From Streptomyces sp. LUP47B (GTDB lineage Bacteria; Actinomycetota; Actinomycetes; Streptomycetales; Streptomycetaceae), in contig NZ_MJAH01000006.1 in NCBI RefSeq assembly GCF_001746295.1, positions 40,484 to 104,483 of the forward strand: a stretch of DNA of 64,000 nt, written 5' to 3'. The position numbers and the translations under genes were made by a program. This document shows, piece by piece, positions 17,080 through 25,732 of this stretch; within the stretch, counting starts at the first letter, position 1, and each line of letters begins with the position of its first letter. Under the pieces are notes generated by a model, which did not search any database, was not told the origin of the DNA, and saw only the letters and a program-made list of their open reading frames with translations.

Positions 17080-17520
17080 TCAGCTCTGGTTGAAGAAGCC
17101 GTCCGTGCGGTGCGCGGCCGGGTCGCCGTTCACGATCTCCGTGTTGGCGGGGGACAGCAGGAACACCCGGGTGGACACGCGCTCGATGGAGCCGCGCAGT
17201 CCGAAGATCAGCCCGGCCGCGAAGTCGACGACGCGCTTGGCGTCGGAGGCCTCCATCGCGGTGAGGTTCATGATGACGGGCACGCCTTCGCGGAACAGTT
17301 CGCCGATGGCGCGGGCGTCCCGGAAGCTGTCCGGGGTCACCGTGCCGATCCGGCGGCCCTTCTCCTCGGCGACGTCCGAAGCCACCTTGACCCGCGGGTC
17401 GGTGACCCAGGCATCCCCGGGCTCGGTCCCTTCGGAGTATCCGTCGTCGTCGTAGTAACGCTCGTCATCGTTGTCGTCAACGAGGCCCAGCCAGGCACTC
17501 GCTTTGCGCACCGATCCCAT
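17080..17520 (-). CDS. sepF: SepF-like cell-division protein
   Basis: 146 residues. An acidic, Tyr-rich N-terminal region (DDNDDERYYDDDGYSEG) is followed by a SepF/DUF552 domain from about residue 45 (VKVASDVAEEKGRRIGTVTPDSFRDA) to a C-terminal beta segment (RVFLLSPANTEIVNGD). SepF ties FtsZ to the membrane. The N-terminal amphipathic anchor is short here. Streptomyces have several SepF copies, and this one is outside the division cluster, so it is a paralogue. GAGGAGG lies five bases before the ATG. The upstream 280 bases hold no other gene. Confidence 0.85.
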   Translation of the reverse strand: MGSVRKASAWLGLVDDNDDERYYDDDGYSEGTEPGDAWVTDPRVKVASDVAEEKGRRIGTVTPDSFRDARAIGELFREGVPVIMNLTAMEASDAKRVVDFAAGLIFGLRGSIERVSTRVFLLSPANTEIVNGDPAAHRTDGFFNQS

Positions 17521-17798
17521 GGACGCCTCCTCTCACAGCGGTCTCTCTTGCTTCTGTATCCCTATGGTCATCCATGATGCGGATCGCGCGCCAAGTGGAT
17601 AGCCGCCGCGCGGGGGGTTTGTGACGGTACTGGTGCACAGCGAATACGTCGAGAGGCCAGGTACCCCAAGGGTCGTATCCCATACGGCTGCTGACTGTGA
17701 GTGAAATATGATTCTTCACGGCGTATGGGTGAGGGGTGGGGCGTACGGGTGAACGGGTCCGACAACGCGTAGCTCTGACGAAACCTCAGGTCAGGGCG

Positions 17799-18725
17799 TT
17801 ACTTCAGTTCGGGTGGGGAGATGCGGGAGGTGGTCGTCGCCGAGCCCGTGGTGCCCCATTTCTCGAGGATCCTGGCGTAGGTGCCGTTTTTGATGAGGTC
17901 ATTCACCGCCGCCTGGAACGCCTTGGCCAGCGGCGTGCCCTTCTTGAAGGCGAAACCCACGTCCAGGCGGTGGTACTCGTTGAGGAACTTGACGCCCTGC
18001 TGGTGGGCCACCGCGTAACGCAGGCCGTTGATCGTGGACATCACGACGTCGCTGCGGCCCTGCTGGAGTGAGGACCAGATCGCGCCCTGCTCGTTGTAGG
18101 TCTGTACCTTGTACGGCTTTTTGCAGAGGTGCTTGTTGTCCTCCAGCGTGGCTTCGAACGTCGTGCCCGCGCCGGTCGCCACATTCAGACCGCACAGCTG
18201 GGTCAGGTCGGTGACCTTGGTGAGCTTGCTGTCGCTGCGGGTGGCGAAGCCCTGGCCGTCGTTGATGTAGGTGACGAAGTCGATCGTCCTGCGGCGCTCG
18301 TCGGTCACGCCGAAGTTACCGACGCCGAGGTCGTACTTGCCGCTGTCGAGAGCCGGCAGGATCGCCTCGAAGCTCGCCTGCTCCGTCTTCAGCCTGATGC
18401 CGAGGACCTTGGCGACCGCGTTGGCGAAGTCGACGTCCTGGCCTGCCAGGGTCTTGCCGTCGTCCAGGATCGAGGTGCCCGGCGGCTGGCCGGAGACACT
18501 GACGGCGAGGGTCAGGCTCGTGGTGCCGGACGGCAGCAGCCTGGCCGCCGCGTCATCCTTCTTGATCGCGGAGACGACGTCGGTGGTGGGGATCGCGTCG
18601 GCGCGGGCCGAGGCCGTGGCGGTGTCGTCCGCGCCCGAGCCGCACGCGGTAAGCAGCAGGGTGCCCGTGGTGATGAGGGCGAAGGGGATGAGAAGTCTGT
18701 TTCGGGCATGCGTGAATGAGCGCAC
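17799..18725 (-). CDS. Amino-acid-type ABC substrate-binding lipoprotein (sulfur-linked)
   Basis: 308 residues: signal peptide with lipobox LLLTAC (Cys28) followed by a family 3 solute-binding domain (SLTLAVSVSGQPPGTSILDDGKTLAGQDVDFANAVAKVLG in pieces; ILPALDSGKYDLGVG; DERRRTIDFV). It should bind a polar amino acid-like ligand. The GTG start follows AGGAG by about 11 bases. The cognate permease and ATPase are divergent at 19123 and 21760. A 23-residue Cys-ended leader and a hairpin lie between its promoter and its start, which points to control by cysteine and to a sulfur amino acid or S-substituted cysteine as ligand. Confidence 0.87.
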   Translation of the reverse strand: MRSFTHARNRLLIPFALITTGTLLLTACGSGADDTATASARADAIPTTDVVSAIKKDDAAARLLPSGTTSLTLAVSVSGQPPGTSILDDGKTLAGQDVDFANAVAKVLGIRLKTEQASFEAILPALDSGKYDLGVGNFGVTDERRRTIDFVTYINDGQGFATRSDSKLTKVTDLTQLCGLNVATGAGTTFEATLEDNKHLCKKPYKVQTYNEQGAIWSSLQQGRSDVVMSTINGLRYAVAHQQGVKFLNEYHRLDVGFAFKKGTPLAKAFQAAVNDLIKNGTYARILEKWGTTGSATTTSRISPPELK

Positions 18726-18823
18726 AGTGGGGCGGTCTCCTGGAAGCGAGGAACGCTGAGTGAGGGGAGGGCGCGTGTGAAGGCGGGGAGGATGCGCGAA
18801 GGCGAGGAAGGAGAACGCGAAAG

Positions 18824-18845
18824 GCGCCCTGAGGAATCAGGGCGC
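18824..18845 (-). terminator. Hairpin between leader peptide and binding-protein gene, possible attenuator
   Basis: GCGCCCTGA and TCAGGGCGC form a perfect 9-bp stem with a 4-base loop, followed on the minus strand by CTTTCGCG. It starts 14 bases after the leader stop codon and ends 98 bases before the binding-protein gene, the place expected for a transcription attenuator governed by ribosome progress on the leader. Confidence 0.6.
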
Positions 18846-18858
18846 GCAGTGGGTCAGC

Positions 18859-18930
18859 TCAACAGGAAGAGGACCACACGCGACCGAAGTCGATGTGGGA
18901 GCGCTTGACCAGCCACTGCTGTGGATGCAT
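18859..18930 (-). CDS. Cys-terminated leader peptide, cysteine attenuation type
   Basis: A 23-codon frame reads MHPQQWLVKRSHIDFGRVWS then SSC and stop. The RSHxDxxRV core and the C-terminal Cys match the small 'putative leader peptides' found ahead of sulfur-assimilation genes in actinobacteria, where slow decoding of Cys codons signals cysteine shortage. It lies 133 bases upstream of the binding lipoprotein on the same strand, with a hairpin in between. Codons TCC TCT TCC TGT before TGA are unusually T-rich for this genome (TGT instead of TGC). The peptide itself is probably not a stable product. Confidence 0.75.
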   Translation of the reverse strand: MHPQQWLVKRSHIDFGRVWSSSC

Positions 18931-19001
18931 GGGGCAAGTGGAACAGGCATCCGGTTTGCCGTCAACTGACATGAGACGTACGGCTCACAGTGTGGACAGC
19001 C

Positions 19002-19030
19002 TTGACAACGAGGGGAAACGCACCCGTAGT
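19002..19030 (+). promoter_or_regulatory. Probable promoter of the sulfur-salvage operon
   Basis: TTGACA at 19002-19007 and CGTAGT at 19025-19030 are spaced by 17 bases, a good match to the Streptomyces housekeeping promoter. Transcription would begin near 19037 and give a leader of about 85 bases before the permease ATG at 19123. Confidence 0.45.
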
Positions 19031-19122
19031 CTCGAAGGGCGGCCCTGCTGAGGGGCTCGGCCGCACCCGTGTGAAGGCACCCGTCCGAGTTCTACCGAAA
19101 CTCGATGCCACGGAGCCCTCGC

Positions 19123-19980
19123 ATGTCCTCCGACACCCTCGCCAAAACCTCCTCCGCACCCGGCATACCGGAGTACGCGGATTCCCTGCGGATCGTCCCG
19201 CGCCGCCGTCTCGGTCAATGGACGGCCGCCGTCGCCGTTCTCGTACTGCTCGGGCTCGCCGTCAACTCCGTGCTGCGCAACGACGCCTTCCAGTGGGACG
19301 TCGTCGCCAACTACTTCACCACCGACGCGGTGCTGCGCGGGCTGTGGCTCACGCTCTGGCTGACCGCGGTCGTGATGACGCTCGGCTTCGTCCTGGGCGC
19401 GCTGCTCGCGGCGGCCCGGCTGTCCGCCAACCCGGTGCTCAGAAGCGTGAGTTGGGGATACGTCTGGCTGTTCCGGTCGATCCCGATCCTGGTGCAGCTG
19501 CTGCTCTGGTTCAACATCGGGGCGCTGTACCCGCACATCCTCGGGGTGCGGACGGTCGACCTGCTCGGCCCGGTCACCGTCGCGGTCATCGGCCTGACCC
19601 TGCACGAGGCCGCCTACGCCGCCGAGGTCGTGCGCGGCGGGATCCTCTCCGTCGACCGCGGGCAGATCGAGGCCGCGCAGGCGCTCGGGCTCAGCCGATG
19701 GCGGCGCTGGTGGCGGATCGTGCTGCCGCAGGCGATGCGCTCCATCGTGCCCCCGGCCGGGAACATGCTGATCGGCACCCTCAAGGGCACCTCCATCGTC
19801 AGCGTGATCGCCGTGCAGGACCTGCTCTACTCCGTGCAGCTCGTCTACCACCGCACCTACCAGGTCATCCCCCTGCTGATGGTCGCGACCGTCTGGTACA
19901 CCGTCGTCACCTCGGTGCTCGGCGTCGGCCAGCACTACCTGGAGAAGCGCTACGCCCGAGGCTCGGAGCGCACCCGATGA
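19123..19980 (+). CDS. Polar amino acid ABC transporter permease
   Basis: 285 residues with five or six membrane helices in the HisM/GlnP fold. It has the N-terminal domain start (GLWLTLWLTAVVMTLGFVLG) and the EAA loop (EAAQALGLSRWRRWWRIVLPQ) that docks to the ATPase. The ATG at 19123 has GGAG seven bases upstream and is preferred to the ATG at 19105. It works with the ATPase at 21760 and the binding lipoprotein at 17799. Its stop overlaps the next start as ATGA. Members of this family import cystine, S-methylcysteine and related compounds as well as ordinary amino acids. Confidence 0.9.
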   Translation: MSSDTLAKTSSAPGIPEYADSLRIVPRRRLGQWTAAVAVLVLLGLAVNSVLRNDAFQWDVVANYFTTDAVLRGLWLTLWLTAVVMTLGFVLGALLAAARLSANPVLRSVSWGYVWLFRSIPILVQLLLWFNIGALYPHILGVRTVDLLGPVTVAVIGLTLHEAAYAAEVVRGGILSVDRGQIEAAQALGLSRWRRWWRIVLPQAMRSIVPPAGNMLIGTLKGTSIVSVIAVQDLLYSVQLVYHRTYQVIPLLMVATVWYTVVTSVLGVGQHYLEKRYARGSERTR

Positions 19981-21731
19981 GGCGCTCGCTGGTGATCGTC
20001 GGTGCCGGGCCGCGGGGGACCGGTCTGATCGAGCGGATCGCCGCCAACGCCCCCGAGTTGTACGACGGTCAGGGCCTCGACCTGCACCTGGTGGACCCGC
20101 ACCCGCCCGGCGCCGGACGCATCTGGCGCGCAGCGCAGTCGCCGCTGCTGTGGATGAACTCGCACGCCGAGGACGTCACCATGTTCACCGACGAGACCGT
20201 GGACATGGCCGGACCCGTGCGCCCCGGCCCCACGCTGCACGAATGGGCCGGCATCGACGGCCGCACCTTCGCGGACCGGCAACTCCAGGGCGCATATCTG
20301 CGCTGGGTGCATGAGCAGGCGGTGGCCGCGCTGCCGGAGGGGGTCGTCGTCCACCACCACCCGAGGCGTGCCGTACGGGTCAGCGGTCCGCGCGAGGGCC
20401 GGCAGCAGGTCTGGCTGGAGGGCCGGACGCGTCCGCTCCTCGCCGACCTCGTCGTCCTGGCCCTCGGTCATCTGGACGCCGAACTGGACGACGAGCAGAG
20501 CGCGTTGGCCGCGTACGCCGAGGAGCACGGCCTCGTCCACCTCCCGCCCGACTTCACCGCCGACAGCGACCTGTCCGCCCTCGCGCCCGGCGAACCGGTC
20601 CTGGTCCGCGGATTCGGGCTCGCCTTCGTCGACCTGATGGCGCTGCTGACCGAGGGCCGGGGCGGGCGGTACGACGGAGACACCTACGTCCCGTCCGGGC
20701 GCGAGCCGGTCCTCTACGTCGGATCGCGGCGCGGAGTGCCGTACCACTCGAAGATCGGCTACGACTGGTCAGGTGAGCGGCCGCCCTTGCCCCGCTTCCT
20801 GGGGCCGGCCGAGATCGACGGGCTGCTCGCCCGGCCGGAGGGCTTCGACTTCAGGCGGGACGTGTGGCCGCTGGTGGTGAAGGAGCTCGGATTCGCGCAC
20901 TACCACCGGCTGTTCACCGTGCATCCGGAGCGGACCGCGATGTCCTGGACCGACTTCGAGGAGAAGTACGCGGCCGGCAGCGAGACGGACATCCTGGCTC
21001 TCGCAGCCTCCGCCGTGCCCGACCCCCGTGACCGGCTCGACCTCGCCGCGCTCGACCGGCCGCTGCAGGGGGTGCGGTACGCGACGCACGAGGAGTTCCA
21101 GGACGGGCTGCGGGAGTATGTGGAGGCCGACCTCAACCGCCGTCATGACCCCGCACAGAGCCCGGACCTGGCCGTGTTCCTCGGGCTGCTCTCCGTCTAC
21201 GGGCAGCTGGTCCGGCTCGGGGACATCGGCGGATGGTGGCACGGGTTCTTCAGCTATCTGGCCTCCGGACCGCCCGGACCCCGGCTGCGGCAGCTGCTCG
21301 CGCTGTCCCGCGCCGGAGTGCTCAGGTTCGTCGGGGCGGACATGGAAGTACGCGCCGAGGACGGGGTGTTCCGGGCGTCGAGCCCCACCGTGCCGGACTT
21401 CTCGGTCGTGGCGCGGGCGCTGGTCGAGGCGCGGCTGCCCGAGCCGACGGTCCGGCGGGCCCTCGATCCGCTGCTGCGCGAGCTGCACGCCGAAGGGGTC
21501 GCCGAGACCCCGGACGGACTGTTGCGCGTGGACCGTGCCGACGGACGGGTCCTGGACCGGTCCGGACGGCCCCACCCACGGCTCTTCGCGCTCGGCCCGC
21601 ACACCGACGGCCGTACCCCTGGCGCCTTCACCCGGCCGCGCACCGGCGGGCCCGCGTTCCGGCAGAACGACGCGACCGCGCGGGCCGCGCTGCTGCTCCT
21701 CGGTGAGCTCGCCGGTCGTGCGGCCGCCTAA
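19977..21731 (+). CDS. FAD/NAD(P)-binding protein of the HI0933-like/adenylate-forming-associated type
   Basis: 584 residues. An N-terminal Rossmann motif, SLVIVGAGPRGTGLIERIAAN, binds FAD. Further segments MNSHAEDVTMFTDE, VLALGHLDAELDD and a late YVGSRRGVPYHSKIGYDW match the 'FAD/NAD(P)-binding protein' family often placed beside amino acid ABC transporters and flavin monooxygenases. The C-terminal 150 residues or so are less typical. It may be an N- or S-hydroxylating monooxygenase or a reductase partner. It is translationally coupled to the permease (ATGA). No exact reaction can be assigned. Confidence 0.75.
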   Translation: MRRSLVIVGAGPRGTGLIERIAANAPELYDGQGLDLHLVDPHPPGAGRIWRAAQSPLLWMNSHAEDVTMFTDETVDMAGPVRPGPTLHEWAGIDGRTFADRQLQGAYLRWVHEQAVAALPEGVVVHHHPRRAVRVSGPREGRQQVWLEGRTRPLLADLVVLALGHLDAELDDEQSALAAYAEEHGLVHLPPDFTADSDLSALAPGEPVLVRGFGLAFVDLMALLTEGRGGRYDGDTYVPSGREPVLYVGSRRGVPYHSKIGYDWSGERPPLPRFLGPAEIDGLLARPEGFDFRRDVWPLVVKELGFAHYHRLFTVHPERTAMSWTDFEEKYAAGSETDILALAASAVPDPRDRLDLAALDRPLQGVRYATHEEFQDGLREYVEADLNRRHDPAQSPDLAVFLGLLSVYGQLVRLGDIGGWWHGFFSYLASGPPGPRLRQLLALSRAGVLRFVGADMEVRAEDGVFRASSPTVPDFSVVARALVEARLPEPTVRRALDPLLRELHAEGVAETPDGLLRVDRADGRVLDRSGRPHPRLFALGPHTDGRTPGAFTRPRTGGPAFRQNDATARAALLLLGELAGRAAA

Positions 21732-21759
21732 GTCACTTGGAAGACAGGGAAGTCCAGCG

Positions 21760-22521
21760 ATGAGTGTCATGGTCGACATCAGGTCCGTCCACAAGAGCTT
21801 CGGGTCACTGGAGGTGCTCAAGGGCATCGACCTCGCCGTGCACACCGGCGAGGTCACCGTGATCCTCGGTCCGTCCGGCTCCGGCAAGTCGACGCTGCTG
21901 CGCACGGTCAACCACCTGGAGAAGGTGGACCGGGGCGCGATCAGCGTGGACGGGGAGCTGATCGGGTACCGGCGCTCCGGCGACAAGCTGTACGAGCTGC
22001 CCGAGCGCGAGGTGCTCAGACAGCGCACGCGGATCGGCTTCGTCTTCCAGAACTTCAACCTGTTCCCGCATCTGACCGTGCTGGACAACGTCGTCGAGGC
22101 CCCGGTCTCCGCGCTGAAGCGGCCGCGCAAGGAGGCCGTCGAGGCGGCACGGCGGCTGCTCGACCGGGTGGGGCTCGCCGACAAGGCCGACGCCCATCCC
22201 CGGCAGCTCTCCGGCGGGCAGCAGCAACGGGTCGCGATCGCGAGGGCGTTGGCGCTGGAACCCCGGCTGCTGCTGTTCGACGAACCGACCTCCGCGCTCG
22301 ACCCCGAACTGGTCGGCGAAGTCCTCGACGTCATCAAGGACCTGGCCCGCCAGGGCACCACGATGATCGTCGTCACCCACGAGGTCGGCTTCGCCCGCGA
22401 GGTCGCCGACACCGTCGTGTTCATGGACGACGGACGCATCGTCGAACAGGGCCCGCCGGCCGACGTGCTGGACGCCCCGCGGCACGACCGCACGCGGTCC
22501 TTTCTCTCGAAGGTGCTGTGA
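21760..22521 (+). CDS. Polar amino acid ABC transporter ATPase
   Basis: 253 residues, full length for the GlnQ/TcyN family: Walker A GPSGSGKST, Q-loop FQNFNLFPHLTVLDNV, signature LSGGQQQRVAIARAL, Walker B LLLFDEPTSALDPE and switch His in VTHEVGFAREV. It powers the importer built with the permease at 19123. The ATG has an AGGGA eight bases upstream; an in-frame ATG four codons later is possible. The 28-base gap to the FAD protein and the one-base overlap with the next gene keep it within the operon. Confidence 0.92.
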   Translation: MSVMVDIRSVHKSFGSLEVLKGIDLAVHTGEVTVILGPSGSGKSTLLRTVNHLEKVDRGAISVDGELIGYRRSGDKLYELPEREVLRQRTRIGFVFQNFNLFPHLTVLDNVVEAPVSALKRPRKEAVEAARRLLDRVGLADKADAHPRQLSGGQQQRVAIARALALEPRLLLFDEPTSALDPELVGEVLDVIKDLARQGTTMIVVTHEVGFAREVADTVVFMDDGRIVEQGPPADVLDAPRHDRTRSFLSKVL

Positions 22522-23576
22522 TGCTGCATCTGTCCGCCGCTGTCGACCAGCCGTCCGCCTTCGACGCCGCCTCCTACCTCACCCTCGCCCGGCTCGCCGA
22601 GCGCGGCGGGCTCGACTTCGTGACGCTCGGGGACAGCTTCGCCCGGCCCGGTCCCGACGCGCTCGCCGTACTGGCCCGCCTCGCGCCCGCCACCAGCCGG
22701 ATCGGGCTTGTGCCCACCGTCACGACCACGCACACCGAGCCCTTCCACGTCCAGGCCGCCGTCGCCACCCTCGACTGGGTCAGTCGGGGCCGGGCCGGCT
22801 GGTGGATCGACGTGTCGGCCACCGAGGGCGAGGCCCGCCTCTTCGGCCGCCGACCGGCGGCTCCGGCCGACGCGTTGTGGCAGGAGGCGGGTGAAGTCGC
22901 CGACGTGGCCGCGAAGTTGTGGGACAGCTGGGAGGACGATGCCGAGATCCGGGATGTGCCGACCGGCCGCTTCATCGACCGGGACAAGCTGCACCACGTC
23001 GACTTCCGCGGCACGTCCTTCTCCGTCAAGGGCCCCTCGATCGTGCCTCGGCCCCCACAGGGCCACCCGGTCCGCGTGGTCGACGCCACCGACGCTCCCG
23101 CCCGCAGGACCGCCGCCCGGTACGCCGACGTGGCCCTTGTCCGCGCAGCGAGTGCCCAACAGGCCGCCGCCATACGGCAACAACTTCGGTCCCTGGCAGC
23201 GGATTCCGGGCGCCACCCCGACCAGCTGCGGGTCCTCGCCGGCCTCCTCGTCGACCTCGGTGACGGCGAGCACGCGGCCGAGCCGGGGCACGGCGGGGGC
23301 GGCCCCCGGCAGACCCCGCAGGGCCCGCTCTACCGTGGCGGCCCGGTGGACCTCGCGGAACTGATCGCCACCTGGCACGGCGAGGGCGTCGTCGACGGCT
23401 TCCACCTCACGCCCGTCGAACCACTGCGCGACCTGGAACGGCTCGTCAACGGCACGGTGGCACTGCTCCAGCACCGCGGACTGTTCCGGACCTTCTACCC
23501 GGGCAGTTCGCTCAGGGAGCACCTGGGCCTCGCCAGACCCGCCAACCAGTACGCCACCAACGGGAGCGCGTCATGA
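22521..23576 (+). CDS. LLM-class flavin-dependent monooxygenase 1
   Basis: 351 residues with a bacterial luciferase-like TIM barrel: GLDFVTLGDSFARPGPDALAVLARLAPATSRIGLVPTV in pieces, then HTEPFHVQAAVATLDWVSRGRAGWWIDVS. It uses FMNH2 and O2, and probably attacks a C-S or C-N bond. The family includes alkanesulfonate and S-alkylcysteine-salvage monooxygenases. Compared with the second copy it is shorter and lacks several usual residues, with a Gly/Pro-rich loop near residue 255, so it may be a divergent subunit. It is coupled to the ATPase (TGATG) and to the next gene (ATGA). Confidence 0.82.
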   Translation: MLHLSAAVDQPSAFDAASYLTLARLAERGGLDFVTLGDSFARPGPDALAVLARLAPATSRIGLVPTVTTTHTEPFHVQAAVATLDWVSRGRAGWWIDVSATEGEARLFGRRPAAPADALWQEAGEVADVAAKLWDSWEDDAEIRDVPTGRFIDRDKLHHVDFRGTSFSVKGPSIVPRPPQGHPVRVVDATDAPARRTAARYADVALVRAASAQQAAAIRQQLRSLAADSGRHPDQLRVLAGLLVDLGDGEHAAEPGHGGGGPRQTPQGPLYRGGPVDLAELIATWHGEGVVDGFHLTPVEPLRDLERLVNGTVALLQHRGLFRTFYPGSSLREHLGLARPANQYATNGSAS

Positions 23577-24868
23577 GCCGTAGGCGGATGCATCTGGCCG
23601 CGCACTTCCCGGGCGTCAACAACACCACCGTCTGGGCCGATCCGGAGTCGAGGTCCCAGATCGAGTTCTCCTCCTTCGAGCACCTGGCCCGCACCGCCGA
23701 ACGCGGACAGTTCGACTTCCTCTTCCTCGCAGAGGGGCTGCGGCTGCGCGAACACAAGGGTTTTATCCATGACCTGGACGTCGTCGGGCGTCCCGAGTCG
23801 ATCACCGTGCTCAGTGCGCTGGCCGGTGTCACCGACCACCTGGGGCTCGCCGCCACGGTCAACGCGACCTTCAACGAGCCGTTCGAACTCGCCCGCAGGT
23901 TCGCGACCCTGGACCACCTGAGCGGAGGCCGGGCCGCCTGGAACGTGGTGACCTCCTCCGACGCCTTCACCGGGGAGAACTTCCGGCGCGGCGGCTTCCT
24001 CGACCGGGCCGACCGCTATCGGCGCGCCGCCGAATTCCTCGAGACGGCAAGGGAGTTGTGGGACTCCTGGACACTGGAGGGGTCCCCGCGACCGTTCGCG
24101 CACCGCGGGCGGCACTTCGACATCGCGGGCGAGTTCACCGTGCCGCGCCCGCCGCAGGGAAGCCCGGTCGTCATCCAGGCCGGGGACTCCGACGAGGGAC
24201 GCGAGTTCGCCGCCTCCGCCGCCGACGTGGTCTTCGCACGGCACAGTTCGCTGGAGGAGGGCCGGATCTTCTACGCCGACGTGAAGCGCCGGCTCGCCAA
24301 GTACGGCCGTACGCCTGACGACCTGAAGATCATGCCCGGGATCGGCGTCGTGCTCGGCGACACCGCCGCCGAGGCCCAGGAGAAGGCCGCCGAGATCCGA
24401 CGGCAGCAGACCTCCCCGCAGACCGCGCTCCTCACCCTGGAGCAGATCTGGGGCGTCGACCTGTCCTCCTACGACCCGGACGGCCCGCTGCCCGACATCG
24501 ATCCGGTGGCCGATCCGGCCCTCACCCAGGGGCGGACCCGGCGCGGCGACACGGTCGCGATCGCCGAGAAGTGGGCGGCCCTGTCCCGCGAGAAGGGCCT
24601 GTCGATCCGGCAGACCGTGATCGAGGCGGGCGGCCGGCAGCTCCTCATCGGCACCCCCGACGCGGTGGCCACCGAGCTCGACGAGTTCGTGCAGCGCGAG
24701 GCCGCCGACGGCTTCGTCCTCGTACCCCATCTCACCCCGGGCGGCCTCGACGACTTCGTCGACGACGTGGTCCCGCTGCTCCAGGAGCGCGGCGCGTTCC
24801 GCACCGCGTACCGGGGGACCACCCTGCGCTCCCACCTCGGGCTCCCCGACCCCGTACGGAAAGGCTGA
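23573..24868 (+). CDS. LLM-class flavin-dependent monooxygenase 2, NtaA/SnaA/DszA family
   Basis: 431 residues. It shows the NtaA/DszA signatures: FDFLFLAEGLRLREHKG, TFNEPFELARRFATLDHLSGGRAAWNVVTSS, NFRRGGFLDRADRYRRAAEF and a late VVIQAGDSDEGREFAA. It should use FMNH2 and O2 to split a C-S or C-N bond in an imported organosulfur or amine compound. No FMN reductase is encoded nearby, so reduced flavin must come from elsewhere in the genome or from the FAD protein in the same operon. The start overlaps the preceding stop as ATGA. Confidence 0.9.
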   Translation: MSRRRMHLAAHFPGVNNTTVWADPESRSQIEFSSFEHLARTAERGQFDFLFLAEGLRLREHKGFIHDLDVVGRPESITVLSALAGVTDHLGLAATVNATFNEPFELARRFATLDHLSGGRAAWNVVTSSDAFTGENFRRGGFLDRADRYRRAAEFLETARELWDSWTLEGSPRPFAHRGRHFDIAGEFTVPRPPQGSPVVIQAGDSDEGREFAASAADVVFARHSSLEEGRIFYADVKRRLAKYGRTPDDLKIMPGIGVVLGDTAAEAQEKAAEIRRQQTSPQTALLTLEQIWGVDLSSYDPDGPLPDIDPVADPALTQGRTRRGDTVAIAEKWAALSREKGLSIRQTVIEAGGRQLLIGTPDAVATELDEFVQREAADGFVLVPHLTPGGLDDFVDDVVPLLQERGAFRTAYRGTTLRSHLGLPDPVRKG

Positions 24869-24872
24869 TCAC

Positions 24873-25658
24873 ATGACCACCGACGCCTCCGACGCCTGGA
24901 AGCTGTGGCACGAGCACCGCGTCGAAGCGGTGTCCGAGCCCTACGGGCCGCTCGCCCTCGTCGGCACCCACTGGCTGGACGACCATCCGGACGGCCGGCT
25001 CCCGGGCCTCCCCGGCACCTGGGCTCTCGCGGACGACGGCGTGGCGCTGACCGCGACCGGGGAGGACGGCCTGAGCGTCGACGGGCGGCCCTTCGAGGGC
25101 GAGGTACGGCTGAGCGCCGACCTCGGTCCGACCGAGACCGCCCGGGTGTCGTACGGCGAACGCAGGCTGGTCGTGCTGGTGCGCGAAGGCGTGTGGGGCG
25201 TACGGGACTTCGACCCCGCCACCCCGGCCCGGCGGGCGTTTCGCGGCATCGAGGCCACACCGTACGATCCGCGCTGGTCGGTGCCGGGGCGCTTCACGCC
25301 GTATGACGCCCGGCGGACCGTTCAGGTGCCGAACGCGGACGGGGTCGAGCGCGGGCTCGGGCTCGGCGGCGAAGTGACGTTCGTGCTCGACGGACAGGAA
25401 CTGACGCTGAAGGCCGCGGTCCGGGACGACGGCTCGCTGTGGGCGGTTTTCGGCGATACGACGAGCGGGGACGGCAGTTACCGGTTCCGGTTCCTGTATC
25501 CCTCCGCACCGGACGCCGAAGGCCGTACGACGGTCGACTTCAACCGGGCGCTGCTGCCGCCCTGCGCCTTCGCCGACCACTTCATCTGCCCGTTCCCGCC
25601 GCCCGGGAACACCCTGGGTGTCGCCGTCGCCGCGGGGGAGCGCAACACGGTCCGGTGA
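24873..25658 (+). CDS. DUF1684 family protein
   Basis: 261 residues, soluble, no signal peptide. It shows the DUF1684 pattern: WKLWHEHRVEAVSEPYGPLALVG at the start, PYDPRWSVPGRF and QVPNADG in the middle, and a C-terminal DFNRALLPPCAFADHFICPFPPPGNTL. The near-invariant F-N-R-A-x-x-P-P-C-A-F motif suggests a ligand or metal site. It is the last gene of the operon, four bases after the monooxygenase. The biochemical role of the family is not established; here it is linked to organosulfur use by context. Confidence 0.85.
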   Translation: MTTDASDAWKLWHEHRVEAVSEPYGPLALVGTHWLDDHPDGRLPGLPGTWALADDGVALTATGEDGLSVDGRPFEGEVRLSADLGPTETARVSYGERRLVVLVREGVWGVRDFDPATPARRAFRGIEATPYDPRWSVPGRFTPYDARRTVQVPNADGVERGLGLGGEVTFVLDGQELTLKAAVRDDGSLWAVFGDTTSGDGSYRFRFLYPSAPDAEGRTTVDFNRALLPPCAFADHFICPFPPPGNTLGVAVAAGERNTVR

Positions 25659-25700
25659 ACGGCCGGTTCGGCCGGATGGCAAAGGTGTTTCAAAGATTGA

Positions 25701-25732
25701 CGGCCGAAAGGCGCCCTTGCGCCTACCGGCCG
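25701..25732 (+). terminator. Hairpin after the sulfur-salvage operon
   Basis: CGGCC...AGGCG pairs with CGCCT...GGCCG around a six-base loop, about 45 bases after the DUF1684 stop. Two other GGCCG-rich inverted repeats are nearby (25660-25680 and 25727-25741). Confidence 0.5.

Noticed and set aside
18971..19051. Plus-strand 26-residue frame ending in Cys (MRRTAHSVD...RPC)
   Set aside because: It starts upstream of the probable operon promoter (19002-19030) and lacks the RSHxD core, so it is unlikely to be a second leader.
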